DNA of 19,099 bases from contig LVAZ01000078.1 of NCBI GenBank assembly GCA_001603055.1, positions 1 to 19,099 on the forward strand, in the 5' to 3' direction. Of this stretch, positions 11,653 to 19,099 are shown in pieces; the stretch's first letter is position 1, and each line of letters begins with the position of its first letter. The DNA comes from Victivallales bacterium Lenti_02 (GTDB taxonomy: Bacteria > Verrucomicrobiota > Lentisphaeria > Oligosphaerales > Lenti-02). Made by a program: the position numbers and the translations under genes. The notes beneath the pieces are model-generated. The model made no database searches. It worked only from the letters and a program-made list of their open reading frames with translations, and was not told the DNA's origin.

Positions 11653-14217
11653 ATGAAGTTTCGATTTGCGTCCAGATTGCCGTTGGCTGGGGCCCTGCTC
11701 TGCTGTCTGCTTGGTTTCGGATTGCAGGCGGGCGGGGGCCCGGAGAACGTGCTGGTGGTGGTGAACGCGGAAAGCTGGAGCAGCCGGGCGGTCGCCAACG
11801 AGTACATGGCCCTGCGCGCCGTCCCCGCCGTCAACCGGATCGAGCTGGAGGGGATCGGCATCCGGGACACCATCGCGGTCGAGGACTTCCGGCAGAAGAT
11901 TCTCCTGCCCGTGCTGCGCTACATCGAGCAGAACATGCTGGCCCCGCAGATCGACATCATCGCCTATTCCGCCGATTTCCCCTACCGGGTCGATTTCTCG
12001 GCGGACGCCGAGGGGCGGGTTCTGCCCAAGCAGTTGGGCACCATGGCCTCGATCACGGGGCTGACGTTCCATTATCAGACGGTTATGCTCAAGCAGGTGG
12101 ACTATCTGGACCTGAACGCCAACCGGTATGCGCTGGCGCCGTTCCGGCGCGAGACGGACCCGCCCTGGCCGAGGTCCGACCGCGCGCTCTACGGCAAGGT
12201 CCAGGAGTTCTTCCTCGAACAGCGCGTCCGCAAGGCGAAGGCGTGGGGCGAGGAGGACGAGGCATGGCTGATGGAGAACTGGCGGGAAAGCGTCGTCACG
12301 CTCCGCGCCCTGGCCGAACGCCATCCCGAGGCGGTCGAGGTGAGCTACAATCTCGCCTGCGGGCTGGCCGTGCTGGGACAGGCGGACGAGGCGATGGCGG
12401 AACTCACCCGGACCGTCGAGCTGGGCTGGGCCAACCAGGCCATCGCCGCCGCCGCCCGCAACGGCTGGCTCGACTATACGGACATGGGCAAGGACGAGGA
12501 TTTCGCCAGCCTGCGCGAGCAGGAGGACTTCCAGCGCCTGCTCGACCGGGTGGCCGCCTATCAGGTTTCCATGCCGCAGTCCCGGTCTTTCGACGCCTCG
12601 ACCGGCTGGACGGTGGACGGTCGTCGCTGCCCCCCCTATCTGGGAGCGCGCTATTTTCTCTCGACCATGCTGGGCTACACCGGCGGCCGGGGAAACTCCT
12701 ACGGGGAGGTCGTCGGCTACCTGCAGCGCGCGGCGGCGGCCGACGGGACGCGCCCCGAGGGCACGGTCTATTACCTGGCCAACGGCGATGTCCGTTCCAC
12801 CACGCGCCAGTGGGCGGTGTCCGGGGCGGTCGAGCGCCTGCGCGAAAACGGGGTGAGGGCCGTGCCGGAGCCGGGGGTTCTGCCCAAGGAACGCCCGGAT
12901 GTGGCCGGACTTCTGACGGGAACGGCCAGCTTCGACTGGGACGCCTCGGGCAGCGCCATCCTGCCGGGGGCCATCTGCGAGCATCTGACCAGCTTCGGCG
13001 GGGTGCTGGGCGAGGAGGGCAGCCAGACGCCCCTGAGCGCGTTTCTGGCGGCGGGCGCGGCGGGTGCCTCGGGCACCGTCGCCGAACCCTACGCCATCCA
13101 GGGCAAGTTCCCCAATGCCTTTTTGCACGCCTACTACGCGGAGGGCTGCTCGCTCGCCGAGGCGTTCTACCAGTCGGTGACCGGTCCCTATCAGTTGCTG
13201 GTCGTGGGCGATCCCCTGTGCCAGCCCTGGGCGCAGCCGCCGCGCATCCGGGTCGAGGGGCTGGAGCCGAACCAGGCGGTGAAGGGTTCGGTGACCATCA
13301 AGCTGATGGCGGACGAGACCGGCCCCAAGGCCGCCATTCTCCACCTGTTCATGGACGGTCGCCGCTTCGCGGTCACCCCGCCGAACGGGGAGTTCAACCT
13401 GCCGACGGACAAGCTGAGCGACGGGCAGCACGAGCTGCGGGTGGTGGCTCTGGCCGCCGATCCCAGCCAGGCGCAGAGCCGTCTTGTCATCCCCTTTCTC
13501 GTCGCCAACCGCCAGGCGGAATGCGAGTTTCTCCGTCTGCCCAGGCCGGAAATCCGCTACGGGGAGCGGCTGGTGTTCGAGGTCGACGTTCCCGGCGCGA
13601 CGCGGCTGGACATGTTCCTGGGCGCGAAGCGGATTGCCGGTCTCAATACGGGAAAAGGGGCGATTCAGATCGACACGGTGGACTTGGGCATGGGGCCGGT
13701 GGAGCTGCGCTACGCGGCGGTGCTGGGCGAGGGGGATGGCCGGATCAGCGGCATCCCGCTGGCCTTCACGGTGCTGCCGCCGGCTCCGCTGTCGCTTCCC
13801 GAAGCCCAGTTGCCGAAGCGGACCGAGCCCGGCTTCCAGTTGGTGGTCGGCAAGGGGGAGGAGAAGACGGACGCCACCGTCGAGGAACTCAAGGGGGACT
13901 GGCTGGAGCGGAACGGGGCGGGGGAGGGGACATCCTTCGCCGCCAGGGGATACTTCGAGGCCCCTACCGAGGGGCTGTACCAGTTCCAGTTCCAGGGGAA
14001 TCTGCTGGATTCGTGCCGGGTGAAGGTGGACGACGAATTGCTGTCCATTCCGGCGGGGGAAGGCTGGCGGGCCCTGCCGGTGTATCTGGCCAAGGGAACC
14101 CATAGCCTGACCCTGCTGGGGCGCGGGGCCGAACGGCCGCGGCTCGAGGTGCGTTTCGGCGGGCCGGGCTGCCGCACGGCGGACGCGAAGCGCTTCCATC
14201 GCGGGCTTCCCGAATAG
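11653..14217 (+). CDS. TIGR03790-family exported protein with TPR-like insert and PA14-like C-terminus
   Basis: This is an 854-residue protein. The ATG at 11653 has AAGGAG (11641-11646) six bases upstream; the ATG at 11647 is too close to it. Residues 1-26 form a signal peptide. The TIGR03790 core (family of unknown function) starts with ENVLVVVNAESWSSRAVANE (31-50) and continues as IDIIAYSADFPYRVDF (100-115). It resumes at 380-530 with LPGAICEHLTSFGG (437-450), AGAAGASGTVAEPYAI (467-482), and YQLLVVGDPLCQPW (513-526). Residues about 200-305 form a TPR-like helical insert with SYNLACGLAVLGQADEAMAELTRTVELG. After the core come an Ig-like domain (about 531-620), a second beta domain (625-710), and a PA14-like domain (about 728-840) with the line YFEAPTEGLYQFQF. 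The protein is probably extracellular or on the surface. A terminator hairpin follows. Its role is unknown. Confidence 0.85.
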   Translation: MKFRFASRLPLAGALLCCLLGFGLQAGGGPENVLVVVNAESWSSRAVANEYMALRAVPAVNRIELEGIGIRDTIAVEDFRQKILLPVLRYIEQNMLAPQIDIIAYSADFPYRVDFSADAEGRVLPKQLGTMASITGLTFHYQTVMLKQVDYLDLNANRYALAPFRRETDPPWPRSDRALYGKVQEFFLEQRVRKAKAWGEEDEAWLMENWRESVVTLRALAERHPEAVEVSYNLACGLAVLGQADEAMAELTRTVELGWANQAIAAAARNGWLDYTDMGKDEDFASLREQEDFQRLLDRVAAYQVSMPQSRSFDASTGWTVDGRRCPPYLGARYFLSTMLGYTGGRGNSYGEVVGYLQRAAAADGTRPEGTVYYLANGDVRSTTRQWAVSGAVERLRENGVRAVPEPGVLPKERPDVAGLLTGTASFDWDASGSAILPGAICEHLTSFGGVLGEEGSQTPLSAFLAAGAAGASGTVAEPYAIQGKFPNAFLHAYYAEGCSLAEAFYQSVTGPYQLLVVGDPLCQPWAQPPRIRVEGLEPNQAVKGSVTIKLMADETGPKAAILHLFMDGRRFAVTPPNGEFNLPTDKLSDGQHELRVVALAADPSQAQSRLVIPFLVANRQAECEFLRLPRPEIRYGERLVFEVDVPGATRLDMFLGAKRIAGLNTGKGAIQIDTVDLGMGPVELRYAAVLGEGDGRISGIPLAFTVLPPAPLSLPEAQLPKRTEPGFQLVVGKGEEKTDATVEELKGDWLERNGAGEGTSFAARGYFEAPTEGLYQFQFQGNLLDSCRVKVDDELLSIPAGEGWRALPVYLAKGTHSLTLLGRGAERPRLEVRFGGPGCRTADAKRFHRGLPE

Positions 14218-14219
14218 CC

Positions 14220-14247
14220 TCCGTCAGGGCTGGACGCGGATTTTTTT
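14220..14247 (+). terminator. Probable intrinsic terminator of the TIGR03790 gene
   Basis: CGTC (14222-14225) pairs with GACG (14233-14236) around a 7-base loop. With one bulged C (14237) the stem extends by C14221-G14238 and a weak T14220-G14239 pair. Seven T residues follow at 14241-14247. The element begins just after the TAG at 14215-14217 and lies inside the 3' end of the convergent phosphatase gene. The stem is short, so this is moderate evidence, supported mainly by the T-run and position. Confidence 0.45.
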
Positions 14248-14787
14248 CGCGGCCTCGGCCAGCACGGGCTGGCTGGCCGCCGGGTTGTCGTCCCAGGCGG
14301 TGATGAAGCGCTGCTGCTCGTCCGTGAGATTGACGTGCAGATACTCGCGCACGTAGTTTGCCGCCGCCTTGCCGTCGAGCCGGAGCAGCCGTTTGACCAC
14401 GCAGGCCAGAACCACGCTGGTGCGGCCCACGCCCGCGTTGCAGTGCACGGCGATCCTGCCGCCGTCGAGCAGCCGTTCCTGCATGGCGTCCACCAACTGG
14501 GACACCATGCCGTGGGAGGGGCTGGTCAGGTCCGGCACCGGGTTGTGCAGAACCGCGATACCGTGCTTGGCATAGGCGGCGAAGAGGTCCCGGCGGCACT
14601 TTTTCTCGATTTCCTCGCGGGTGACGAGGACGACCACGGTTTTCACCCGGTTGCGGCGGTAGTTGCCGAGCACCCGGTTGAAGCGGTCGTAGGGACCGAA
14701 AGGCATGGGGCTGGCGTAGAGCGAGCCGGGACATTCCAGGGGGATGCGGACGAAGATGCCGGTATCGTTGAAGAGCCATTCGAACAT
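14224..14787 (-). CDS. Dual-specificity-type protein tyrosine phosphatase
   Basis: This is a 187-residue, single-domain, probably cytoplasmic enzyme. The Cys-based phosphatase signature HCNAGVGRTS (115-124) gives nucleophile Cys116 and phosphate-binding Arg122. Asp86 in PVPDLTSPS is the likely general acid. The early strand VKTVVVLVTREEIEK (48-62) and the helix after the P-loop fit the compact dual-specificity fold (cyclin-dependent kinase inhibitor 3 / PRL-like). The frame is open 82 codons further upstream, but that stretch overlaps the leuC upstream region and reads as low-sense. The ATG at 14787-14785, preceded by GGAG nine bases away, is the start. Its stop lies 6 bp from the stop of the convergent TIGR03790 gene. 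No kinase or obvious substrate is in the window. The target could be protein Tyr/Ser/Thr phosphate or a phospholipid or sugar phosphate. Confidence 0.9.
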   Translation of the reverse strand: MFEWLFNDTGIFVRIPLECPGSLYASPMPFGPYDRFNRVLGNYRRNRVKTVVVLVTREEIEKKCRRDLFAAYAKHGIAVLHNPVPDLTSPSHGMVSQLVDAMQERLLDGGRIAVHCNAGVGRTSVVLACVVKRLLRLDGKAAANYVREYLHVNLTDEQQRFITAWDDNPAASQPVLAEAAKKIRVQP

Positions 14788-14899
14788 GGCGGGACTCCGG
14801 GTGCGTCCACCACGATTCCGCGCCGACCAATCCAACAGAGCATACCATGACACGCATTGGCCGGGCCGCAACTTGGCAGCGGGCTTGCGCAGCGGCCTC

Positions 14900-14928
14900 T
14901 TGAAAAGTAAACTACTCCCATGTTGTAC
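14900..14928 (+). promoter_or_regulatory. Weak promoter candidate upstream of leuC
   Basis: TTGAAA (14900-14905) matches five of six bases of the -35 consensus. The hexamer 17 bases later, TTGTAC (14923-14928), is a poor -10 box. It lies in the 211-bp divergent gap between the phosphatase and leuC, about 70 bases before the leuC start. No leucine-codon leader peptide or T-box could be recognised in this gap. Confidence 0.2.
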
Positions 14929-14998
14929 GGGTAGGAACGAGGGGCGGCGGAGATTCCTGCGGATTGCGCCGCAACCACGAAAAGGCGTTTGCACAGCA

Positions 14999-16297
14999 AT
15001 GGGCATGACCATCACCGAGAAAATCCTGGCCAAAGCCGCCGGCCGGGACCGCGTCCAGGCCGGCGAGACGATCTGGGTTCAAGTGGACGTCCTGATGACG
15101 CACGATGTGTGCGGGCCGGGCACCATGGGCATCTTCAAGCGCGAGTTCGGCGAGAACGCCAAGGTGTTCAGCCGGGACGGCGTGGTGCTGGTTCCCGACC
15201 ACTACATCTTCACCTGCGACGAGAAGTGCCACCGCAACGTGGACACCTGCCGGGCCTTCGCCAAGGAGCAGGGGCTGACCTATTTCTACGATCCCGGCAC
15301 CCCCAGCTACTCCGGCGTCTGCCATGTCACCCTGCCCCAGAAGGGGCATTGCCGTCCCGGCGAGGTGATGTTCGGCACCGACTCCCACACCTGCACCCAC
15401 GGCGCCTTCGGCGAATTCGCCAGCGGCATCGGCAACACCGACGCCGCCTTCATCCTGGGCACCGGCAAGCTGCTCATCAAGGTTCCCGCCAGCCTCCGCT
15501 TCGTCTTCGAGGGGACCGTGCCCGACTACATCATGGGCAAGGACATGATCCTCCAGGTGATCGGGGACATCGGCGTGGACGGGGGCACCTACCGCGCCCT
15601 CGAATTCTGCGGCTCCGCCATCCGCTCCCTCTCCATGGCCGACCGCATGACCATCTGCAACATGGCCATCGAGGCCGGCGGCAAGAACGGCATCATCGCC
15701 GCCGACGAGACCACCCTGGCCTACGTCCGGCAGCGCACCGACAAGCCCTTCGTCTGCCTCGACAGCGATCCCGACGCCCAGTACATCGGCGAAAAGCACT
15801 ATGTGGCCGACGACCTGGTGCCGGTGGTGGCGCTGCCCCATTCGCCGGACAACGTGGAGCCGGCCGAAAGCTGCGCCGAGTGGAAGATCGACCGCGCCTA
15901 CATCGGCAGTTGCACCGGGGGCAAGGCCGAGGACTTCTACGCCGCCGCCCGCATTCTCAAGGGCCGCAAGGTCGCGGTGGACACTTTCCTCGTTCCCGCC
16001 ACCGCCGAGGTGGCCGCGGACCTGGGCAGGCTGACCATCGGGGGCGAGACGCTGCTCGACATCTTCGCCGCCGCCGGCTGCATCCCCCCCGCGCCGCCCT
16101 CCTGCGCCGCCTGTCTCGGCGGCCCCGAGGACACCTTCGGCCGCACCCACGGCAAGGAAGTCTGCATCAGCACCACCAACCGGAATTTTCCCGGGCGGAT
16201 GGGGAGCAAGGACTCCTCGGTGATCCTCGCCTCGCCCTACACGGCCGCCGCCAGCGCCATCGTCGGGCGGGTGACCGATCCGCGCGAGTTCCTCTAG
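14999..16297 (+). CDS. leuC: 3-isopropylmalate dehydratase large subunit
   Basis: This is a 432-residue aconitase-superfamily protein. With LeuD it converts 2-isopropylmalate to 3-isopropylmalate in leucine synthesis, in the cytoplasm. The [4Fe-4S] ligands are Cys305 (YIGSCTGGKAEDF) plus Cys369 and Cys372 (PPSCAACLGGPEDTF). Other conserved stretches are FGTDSHTCTHGAFGEFASG (125-143), and TTNRNFPGRMGSKDS (392-406) followed by ASPYTAAASAIVGRV (411-425). The SCTGGK form and the C-terminal motif match what I remember of plant isopropylmalate isomerase rather than the usual bacterial SCTNGR form. A homoaconitase- or methylmalate-type substrate cannot be excluded from the large subunit alone, because specificity lies largely in the small one. 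Two ATGs compete, 14999 and 15005. The weak AAAGG at 14981-14985 is 13 bases before the first, which I prefer. leuD follows after 22 bp. Confidence 0.95.
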   Translation: MGMTITEKILAKAAGRDRVQAGETIWVQVDVLMTHDVCGPGTMGIFKREFGENAKVFSRDGVVLVPDHYIFTCDEKCHRNVDTCRAFAKEQGLTYFYDPGTPSYSGVCHVTLPQKGHCRPGEVMFGTDSHTCTHGAFGEFASGIGNTDAAFILGTGKLLIKVPASLRFVFEGTVPDYIMGKDMILQVIGDIGVDGGTYRALEFCGSAIRSLSMADRMTICNMAIEAGGKNGIIAADETTLAYVRQRTDKPFVCLDSDPDAQYIGEKHYVADDLVPVVALPHSPDNVEPAESCAEWKIDRAYIGSCTGGKAEDFYAAARILKGRKVAVDTFLVPATAEVAADLGRLTIGGETLLDIFAAAGCIPPAPPSCAACLGGPEDTFGRTHGKEVCISTTNRNFPGRMGSKDSSVILASPYTAAASAIVGRVTDPREFL

Positions 16298-16319
16298 ACC
16301 GGGATAAGGAATACCCACG

Positions 16320-16859
16320 ATGAACAGTGTGATCGAAGGCAAGGTGTTCGTGCTCGGCGACAACATCGACACGGACCAGATCATCCCGGCCCAGTACCTG
16401 ACTCTGGTGCCCACCATCCCCGAGGAATACGAGAAGCTGGGCAGCTACGCCCTCGCCGGGCTGCCGGCCAGCTATCCCCGCTTCGTGGCGCCCGGCGCCA
16501 TGAAGTCCGAATATCCCATCATCGTGGCCGGCCGCAACTTCGGCTGCGGTTCGAGCCGCGAGCACGCGCCGGTCAGTCTCGGCGCCGCCGGGACCAAGGC
16601 CGTCATCGCCCAGTCCTATGCCCGCATCTTCTTCCGCAACTGCATGGCGACCGGCGAACTCTACCCGCTGGAATGCCAGACCGACCTGACCAGCCTGATC
16701 AAGACCGGGGACACCGTCCGGCTCGATCTCGACGCCTCGACGCTCACTCTGCTGCGGAACGGCGAGACCTATGCGCTGGTCCCCCTCGGCAACGCCCGCG
16801 AGGTCATCGACCAGGGCGGCCTGTTCGAGTACGCCAGGAACAACGGAATGATCGGCTGA
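16320..16859 (+). CDS. leuD: 3-isopropylmalate dehydratase small subunit
   Basis: This is a 179-residue swivel-domain partner of LeuC. Signature parts are VFVLGDNIDTDQIIPAQYL (9-27), with the typical N-terminal turn, and NFGCGSSREHAPVSLG (73-88), which forms the substrate-binding loop. IAQSYARIFFRNCMATGELYP follows (about 95-115), with the conserved RIFFRN. The substrate-selecting loop (about 28-37, TLVPTIPEEY) is of the kind seen in archaeal and other short LeuD proteins of roughly 160-180 residues, shorter than the enterobacterial ones. AAGGA (16306-16310) lies nine bases before the ATG. The 22-bp gap after leuC indicates co-transcription. A homoaconitase or citraconate-type role is possible but less likely without other pathway genes in view. 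Confidence 0.94.
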   Translation: MNSVIEGKVFVLGDNIDTDQIIPAQYLTLVPTIPEEYEKLGSYALAGLPASYPRFVAPGAMKSEYPIIVAGRNFGCGSSREHAPVSLGAAGTKAVIAQSYARIFFRNCMATGELYPLECQTDLTSLIKTGDTVRLDLDASTLTLLRNGETYALVPLGNAREVIDQGGLFEYARNNGMIG

Positions 16860-16885
16860 AGCACTCATCATCACTGGGGCCTGCC

Positions 16886-19099
16886 ATGAGCGAAGACAAG
16901 CGGACGCGAAGAAGAGTCCTCGGACATCCTTTCGGCTATGCGCTTGGCGCATGGCTGGCCTGCTCTCTGCTGGCGTTTGGCAACGAGCCCCCGCCGGCGC
17001 CGGCGGAGCTGGTGGTCGGTCCTTTGCCCTTCCGGACCAGCACCGTCACCGTGGGCGGTGCCCGGGTCGGCAGCCTGGGGCCCTGGACGGCCGAGAGCCG
17101 CATCGGCCAGCGCGGCGGTCCCCTGTGGCAGCTCTACATGCATGGCGTGGTCGACTTCTTCGCCGCTCCCGTCGCCTGGGAGGCGCTGCTGGGCGAGGGG
17201 CAGGCCCCCGCCCGCTGGCTGGACACCTCCGCCCTGCTCAACACCAACGTCCGGCGTTCGACTCTCTCGGCGGTGAAGCTCGCCGCCGGGGAGTCGCTGG
17301 CGCTGGGCAATCCCCTGCCGCTGCCGTCCAGCCTGACCGGCGCGGACAGTGTGCGGGTTTTTGTCTGGATGACGGCGCGCGAGGCCGACGGCGGTTCGGC
17401 GCCTCCCGGCCTGGAAATCGCCGTCCGCGACGCGGCGGGGAAGACCTTGGCGGTGTATCCCGGCCCGATGCGGGTGCGGGGCACCTTCGGCTGGCATTGC
17501 TTCTACCTCGATGTGCCCCTGGGGTTCGCGGTTCCGGTCGCGGCTCCCGCCGCCGAGGGCGACTTGGTTGCCACCCCCGCCGCCGCCGCCCCGCCCGCGC
17601 CCGGCAAACTGCACGTGCGCCTGGCCAACCCCACCGCCGGCACGGTCTGGTTCTCCACCCTTTCCTGGGAGGCGCTCGGCGCTCCCGGCACCGTCTACGC
17701 GCCGGAGGACAAGCAGGACCCCGTCACGGGGAGCCTGGCCCCGTTCCCCGCCCTGGACGACCTGACCACCCACCTGCTGGCCGGACAGGCCCACGCCCAT
17801 CCCTGGAACTTCTTCCGGGGCGAGGAGGGCGGCGCCCGCAACCTGCCGAATCTGACCTCTCCCGAAGCGATCCGGGCGTATCTGGCCGCCGCCAAGGAGA
17901 ACGATCCGAGCGGGAATCTGGGCGGCTGCGTGTTCCTCGGTCCGTGGCTGTATGCCGCCAAGCAGCGCCCGGGGCTGCTCGAACTCTCCCCCGAATGGCA
18001 CCGCGCCTTCTGCGAAACCCTGGTATCCTTCCAGGATGGTTCGACGGGGTTCTGGGGCACCTCCCTGAGTCCCCGCTGCATGGCCACCACCACCCGGGTC
18101 GTGGAATATTTCTGGGGCGGTGCGCCCCTGGTCCGCGGGGACCGCGAAATGCCCGCTCGCCCGTGGCTTGGCTATGGCGGAGAAACGGTGCCGGCGGCCA
18201 AGGCCATCGTCGAAACGGTGCTCGATGCCCGGTCCCGGCGGCAGGCGGGAGGCGTCGATGTGGGGGCCTGGGGCGCTCTGGCCTATGAATGGCGCGGGGA
18301 CCGCGAGACGGATGAGGAAATCTGCTCCCTGGCGACCACCCGCAATGCGTTCGTGCTGCTGCGGCTGGCCAGTTCCAGCCTGGGCAATGCCGACCGGGTG
18401 CGCGTGGAGCGGGCTCTCGCCGCCGCCTGGAACGGGGTGTTCCGGCTCTGCGTGCTGGAGGATGGACTCTGGAAGCTGGCGGCCCGCGACACGGGACCGA
18501 CCCAGCCCGCTTTCCTCCCCCGTATCCTCGATCTGTCGCCCTGGCTCGAGGAACGCATGGACCGGGCCCTGCCGGCTCCCAAGGTTCTGGCTGCGGTCGG
18601 CGAGGGACAGGCCCTTCATTTCGCCTGGTCCGAGCCGGAGGCGGGCATCCTTTCCGTGCGCATCTTCGCCGCCCCCAAGGCGACGATGCTCGGGCAGGTC
18701 CGTCTGACCCATTTGGTCGGCATCATCGAGAAAGACGGCACGACCATATGGAACATGGACCCCGTGCATGCGGCGGGCTTCATGCGGGATGCGGCGTGGA
18801 AGCGCTGGGGGGTGGATATCGGTGCCAGCCCGGACGTGCCGCTGCTGGCGGATCGGCTGGCCATTTTCGACCGGATCAAGGGTTTGTCGACGGGTGCCGC
18901 CCCCGTGGACCTGCGGGTGGAGAAGGCGAACGACCTCGCCTTCTATGCCGCGAGCGTGAACGCCCAGGGCGAGCAGTCGCTGCTGGTTCCCATCGAGGTT
19001 CCCGTCCTGGCCGCGCCGGTCGTCGTCCCGCCGCCGGAACCGGCGGCCGAGCCGGCCACCCGGGACCCCTTCGGCGAGCCCGCCGCCGAACCCGCCGCC
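16886..19099 (+). CDS. Large exported protein of unknown function (3' end cut by window edge)
   Basis: The frame is open for 738 codons from the ATG at 16886 to the right edge, so the C-terminus is missing. The N-terminus MSEDKRTRRRVLGHPFGYAL plus a hydrophobic stretch to about residue 32 makes a Sec signal peptide or membrane anchor. Residues 40-275 look like beta-sandwich domains, interrupted by an Ala/Pro-rich linker (about 220-240). A helical region from about 290 to 570 contains FQDGSTGFWG (382-391) followed by RCMATTTRVVEYFWGG. That pattern recalls alpha/alpha-barrel enzymes, but I do not recognise the family. Residues about 580-690 resemble a fibronectin-type domain, and the visible end is a Pro/Ala/Glu-rich tail with DPFGEPAAEPAA. 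The ribosome binding site is weak (GGGG ten bases or so upstream). The 26-bp gap after leuD allows read-through, but a functional link to leucine synthesis is unlikely. Confidence 0.72.
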   Translation, partial: MSEDKRTRRRVLGHPFGYALGAWLACSLLAFGNEPPPAPAELVVGPLPFRTSTVTVGGARVGSLGPWTAESRIGQRGGPLWQLYMHGVVDFFAAPVAWEALLGEGQAPARWLDTSALLNTNVRRSTLSAVKLAAGESLALGNPLPLPSSLTGADSVRVFVWMTAREADGGSAPPGLEIAVRDAAGKTLAVYPGPMRVRGTFGWHCFYLDVPLGFAVPVAAPAAEGDLVATPAAAAPPAPGKLHVRLANPTAGTVWFSTLSWEALGAPGTVYAPEDKQDPVTGSLAPFPALDDLTTHLLAGQAHAHPWNFFRGEEGGARNLPNLTSPEAIRAYLAAAKENDPSGNLGGCVFLGPWLYAAKQRPGLLELSPEWHRAFCETLVSFQDGSTGFWGTSLSPRCMATTTRVVEYFWGGAPLVRGDREMPARPWLGYGGETVPAAKAIVETVLDARSRRQAGGVDVGAWGALAYEWRGDRETDEEICSLATTRNAFVLLRLASSSLGNADRVRVERALAAAWNGVFRLCVLEDGLWKLAARDTGPTQPAFLPRILDLSPWLEERMDRALPAPKVLAAVGEGQALHFAWSEPEAGILSVRIFAAPKATMLGQVRLTHLVGIIEKDGTTIWNMDPVHAAGFMRDAAWKRWGVDIGASPDVPLLADRLAIFDRIKGLSTGAAPVDLRVEKANDLAFYAASVNAQGEQSLLVPIEVPVLAAPVVVPPPEPAAEPATRDPFGEPAAEPAA

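Noticed and set aside
11593..14199. An 868-codon antisense open frame, longer than the gene it faces
   Set aside because: It has no domain or signal and is Arg/Gly/Leu/Gln-biased. The plus strand has a ribosome binding site, a signal peptide and TIGR03790 motifs.
1488..14940. Recurring AGGAACGA before the GH16 gene, the toroid gene and upstream of leuC
   Set aside because: Two of the three are simply ribosome binding site neighbourhoods, and the third (14933-14940) is not at a start codon. Three short matches in GC-rich DNA do not make a regulatory motif.
14912..16417. A 501-codon antisense open frame
   Set aside because: It is the complement of leuC, which is identified beyond doubt.
16871..18769. 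A 632-codon antisense open frame over the right-edge gene
   Set aside because: It is Gly/Gln/Arg-rich and unstructured. The plus-strand frame has a signal peptide, consistent codon structure and domain-like segments.

Overview
This is a GC-rich bacterial chromosomal window with thirteen protein-coding genes and one frameshift. There are no tRNA or rRNA genes, insertion sequences or CRISPR arrays, and no non-coding gap exceeds about 210 bases. The gene types are secreted glycan-active enzymes, homologues of exosortase-associated hydrolases, a TIGR03790-family protein and a plant-like LeuC. Together they suggest a free-living, polysaccharide-using heterotroph, perhaps of the PVC group (Lentisphaerota, Kiritimatiellota or Planctomycetota). 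No marker gene here proves that placement.

Left part (1-9716). A minus-strand gene cut by the left edge encodes a GH38/GH57-like (beta/alpha)-barrel protein. Divergent from it runs a plus-strand series: a secreted GH16 endo-beta-glucanase-like enzyme, three consecutive alpha/beta hydrolases whose nucleophile positions hold Arg, Ser and Cys, and a very large secreted protein. The large protein has a signal peptide, a beta-sandwich, an alpha/alpha-toroid with a lyase-like beta-sandwich, and then a C-terminal beta-propeller. It is split by a -1 type frameshift near 7957. The last four genes are 7 to 27 bp apart, so they probably form one transcription unit. The first and third hydrolases resemble the exosortase A-associated hydrolases 2 and 1. 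No exosortase or PEP-CTERM protein is visible.

Middle part (9717-14787). A minus-strand, translationally coupled pair encodes a xylose-isomerase-like TIM-barrel protein and an HpcH/HpaI-type aldolase, suggesting sugar-acid or keto-acid catabolism. Divergent from it is a TIGR03790-family exported protein with a TPR-like insert and a C-terminal PA14-like domain. It converges, 6 bp apart, on a small Cys-based protein phosphatase. A hairpin followed by seven T residues at this junction is a plausible terminator.

Right part (14788-19099). leuC and leuD encode the two subunits of isopropylmalate isomerase for leucine synthesis. LeuC carries sequence signatures I associate with the plant-type enzyme. 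A large exported protein of unknown function follows after 26 bp and runs off the right edge.
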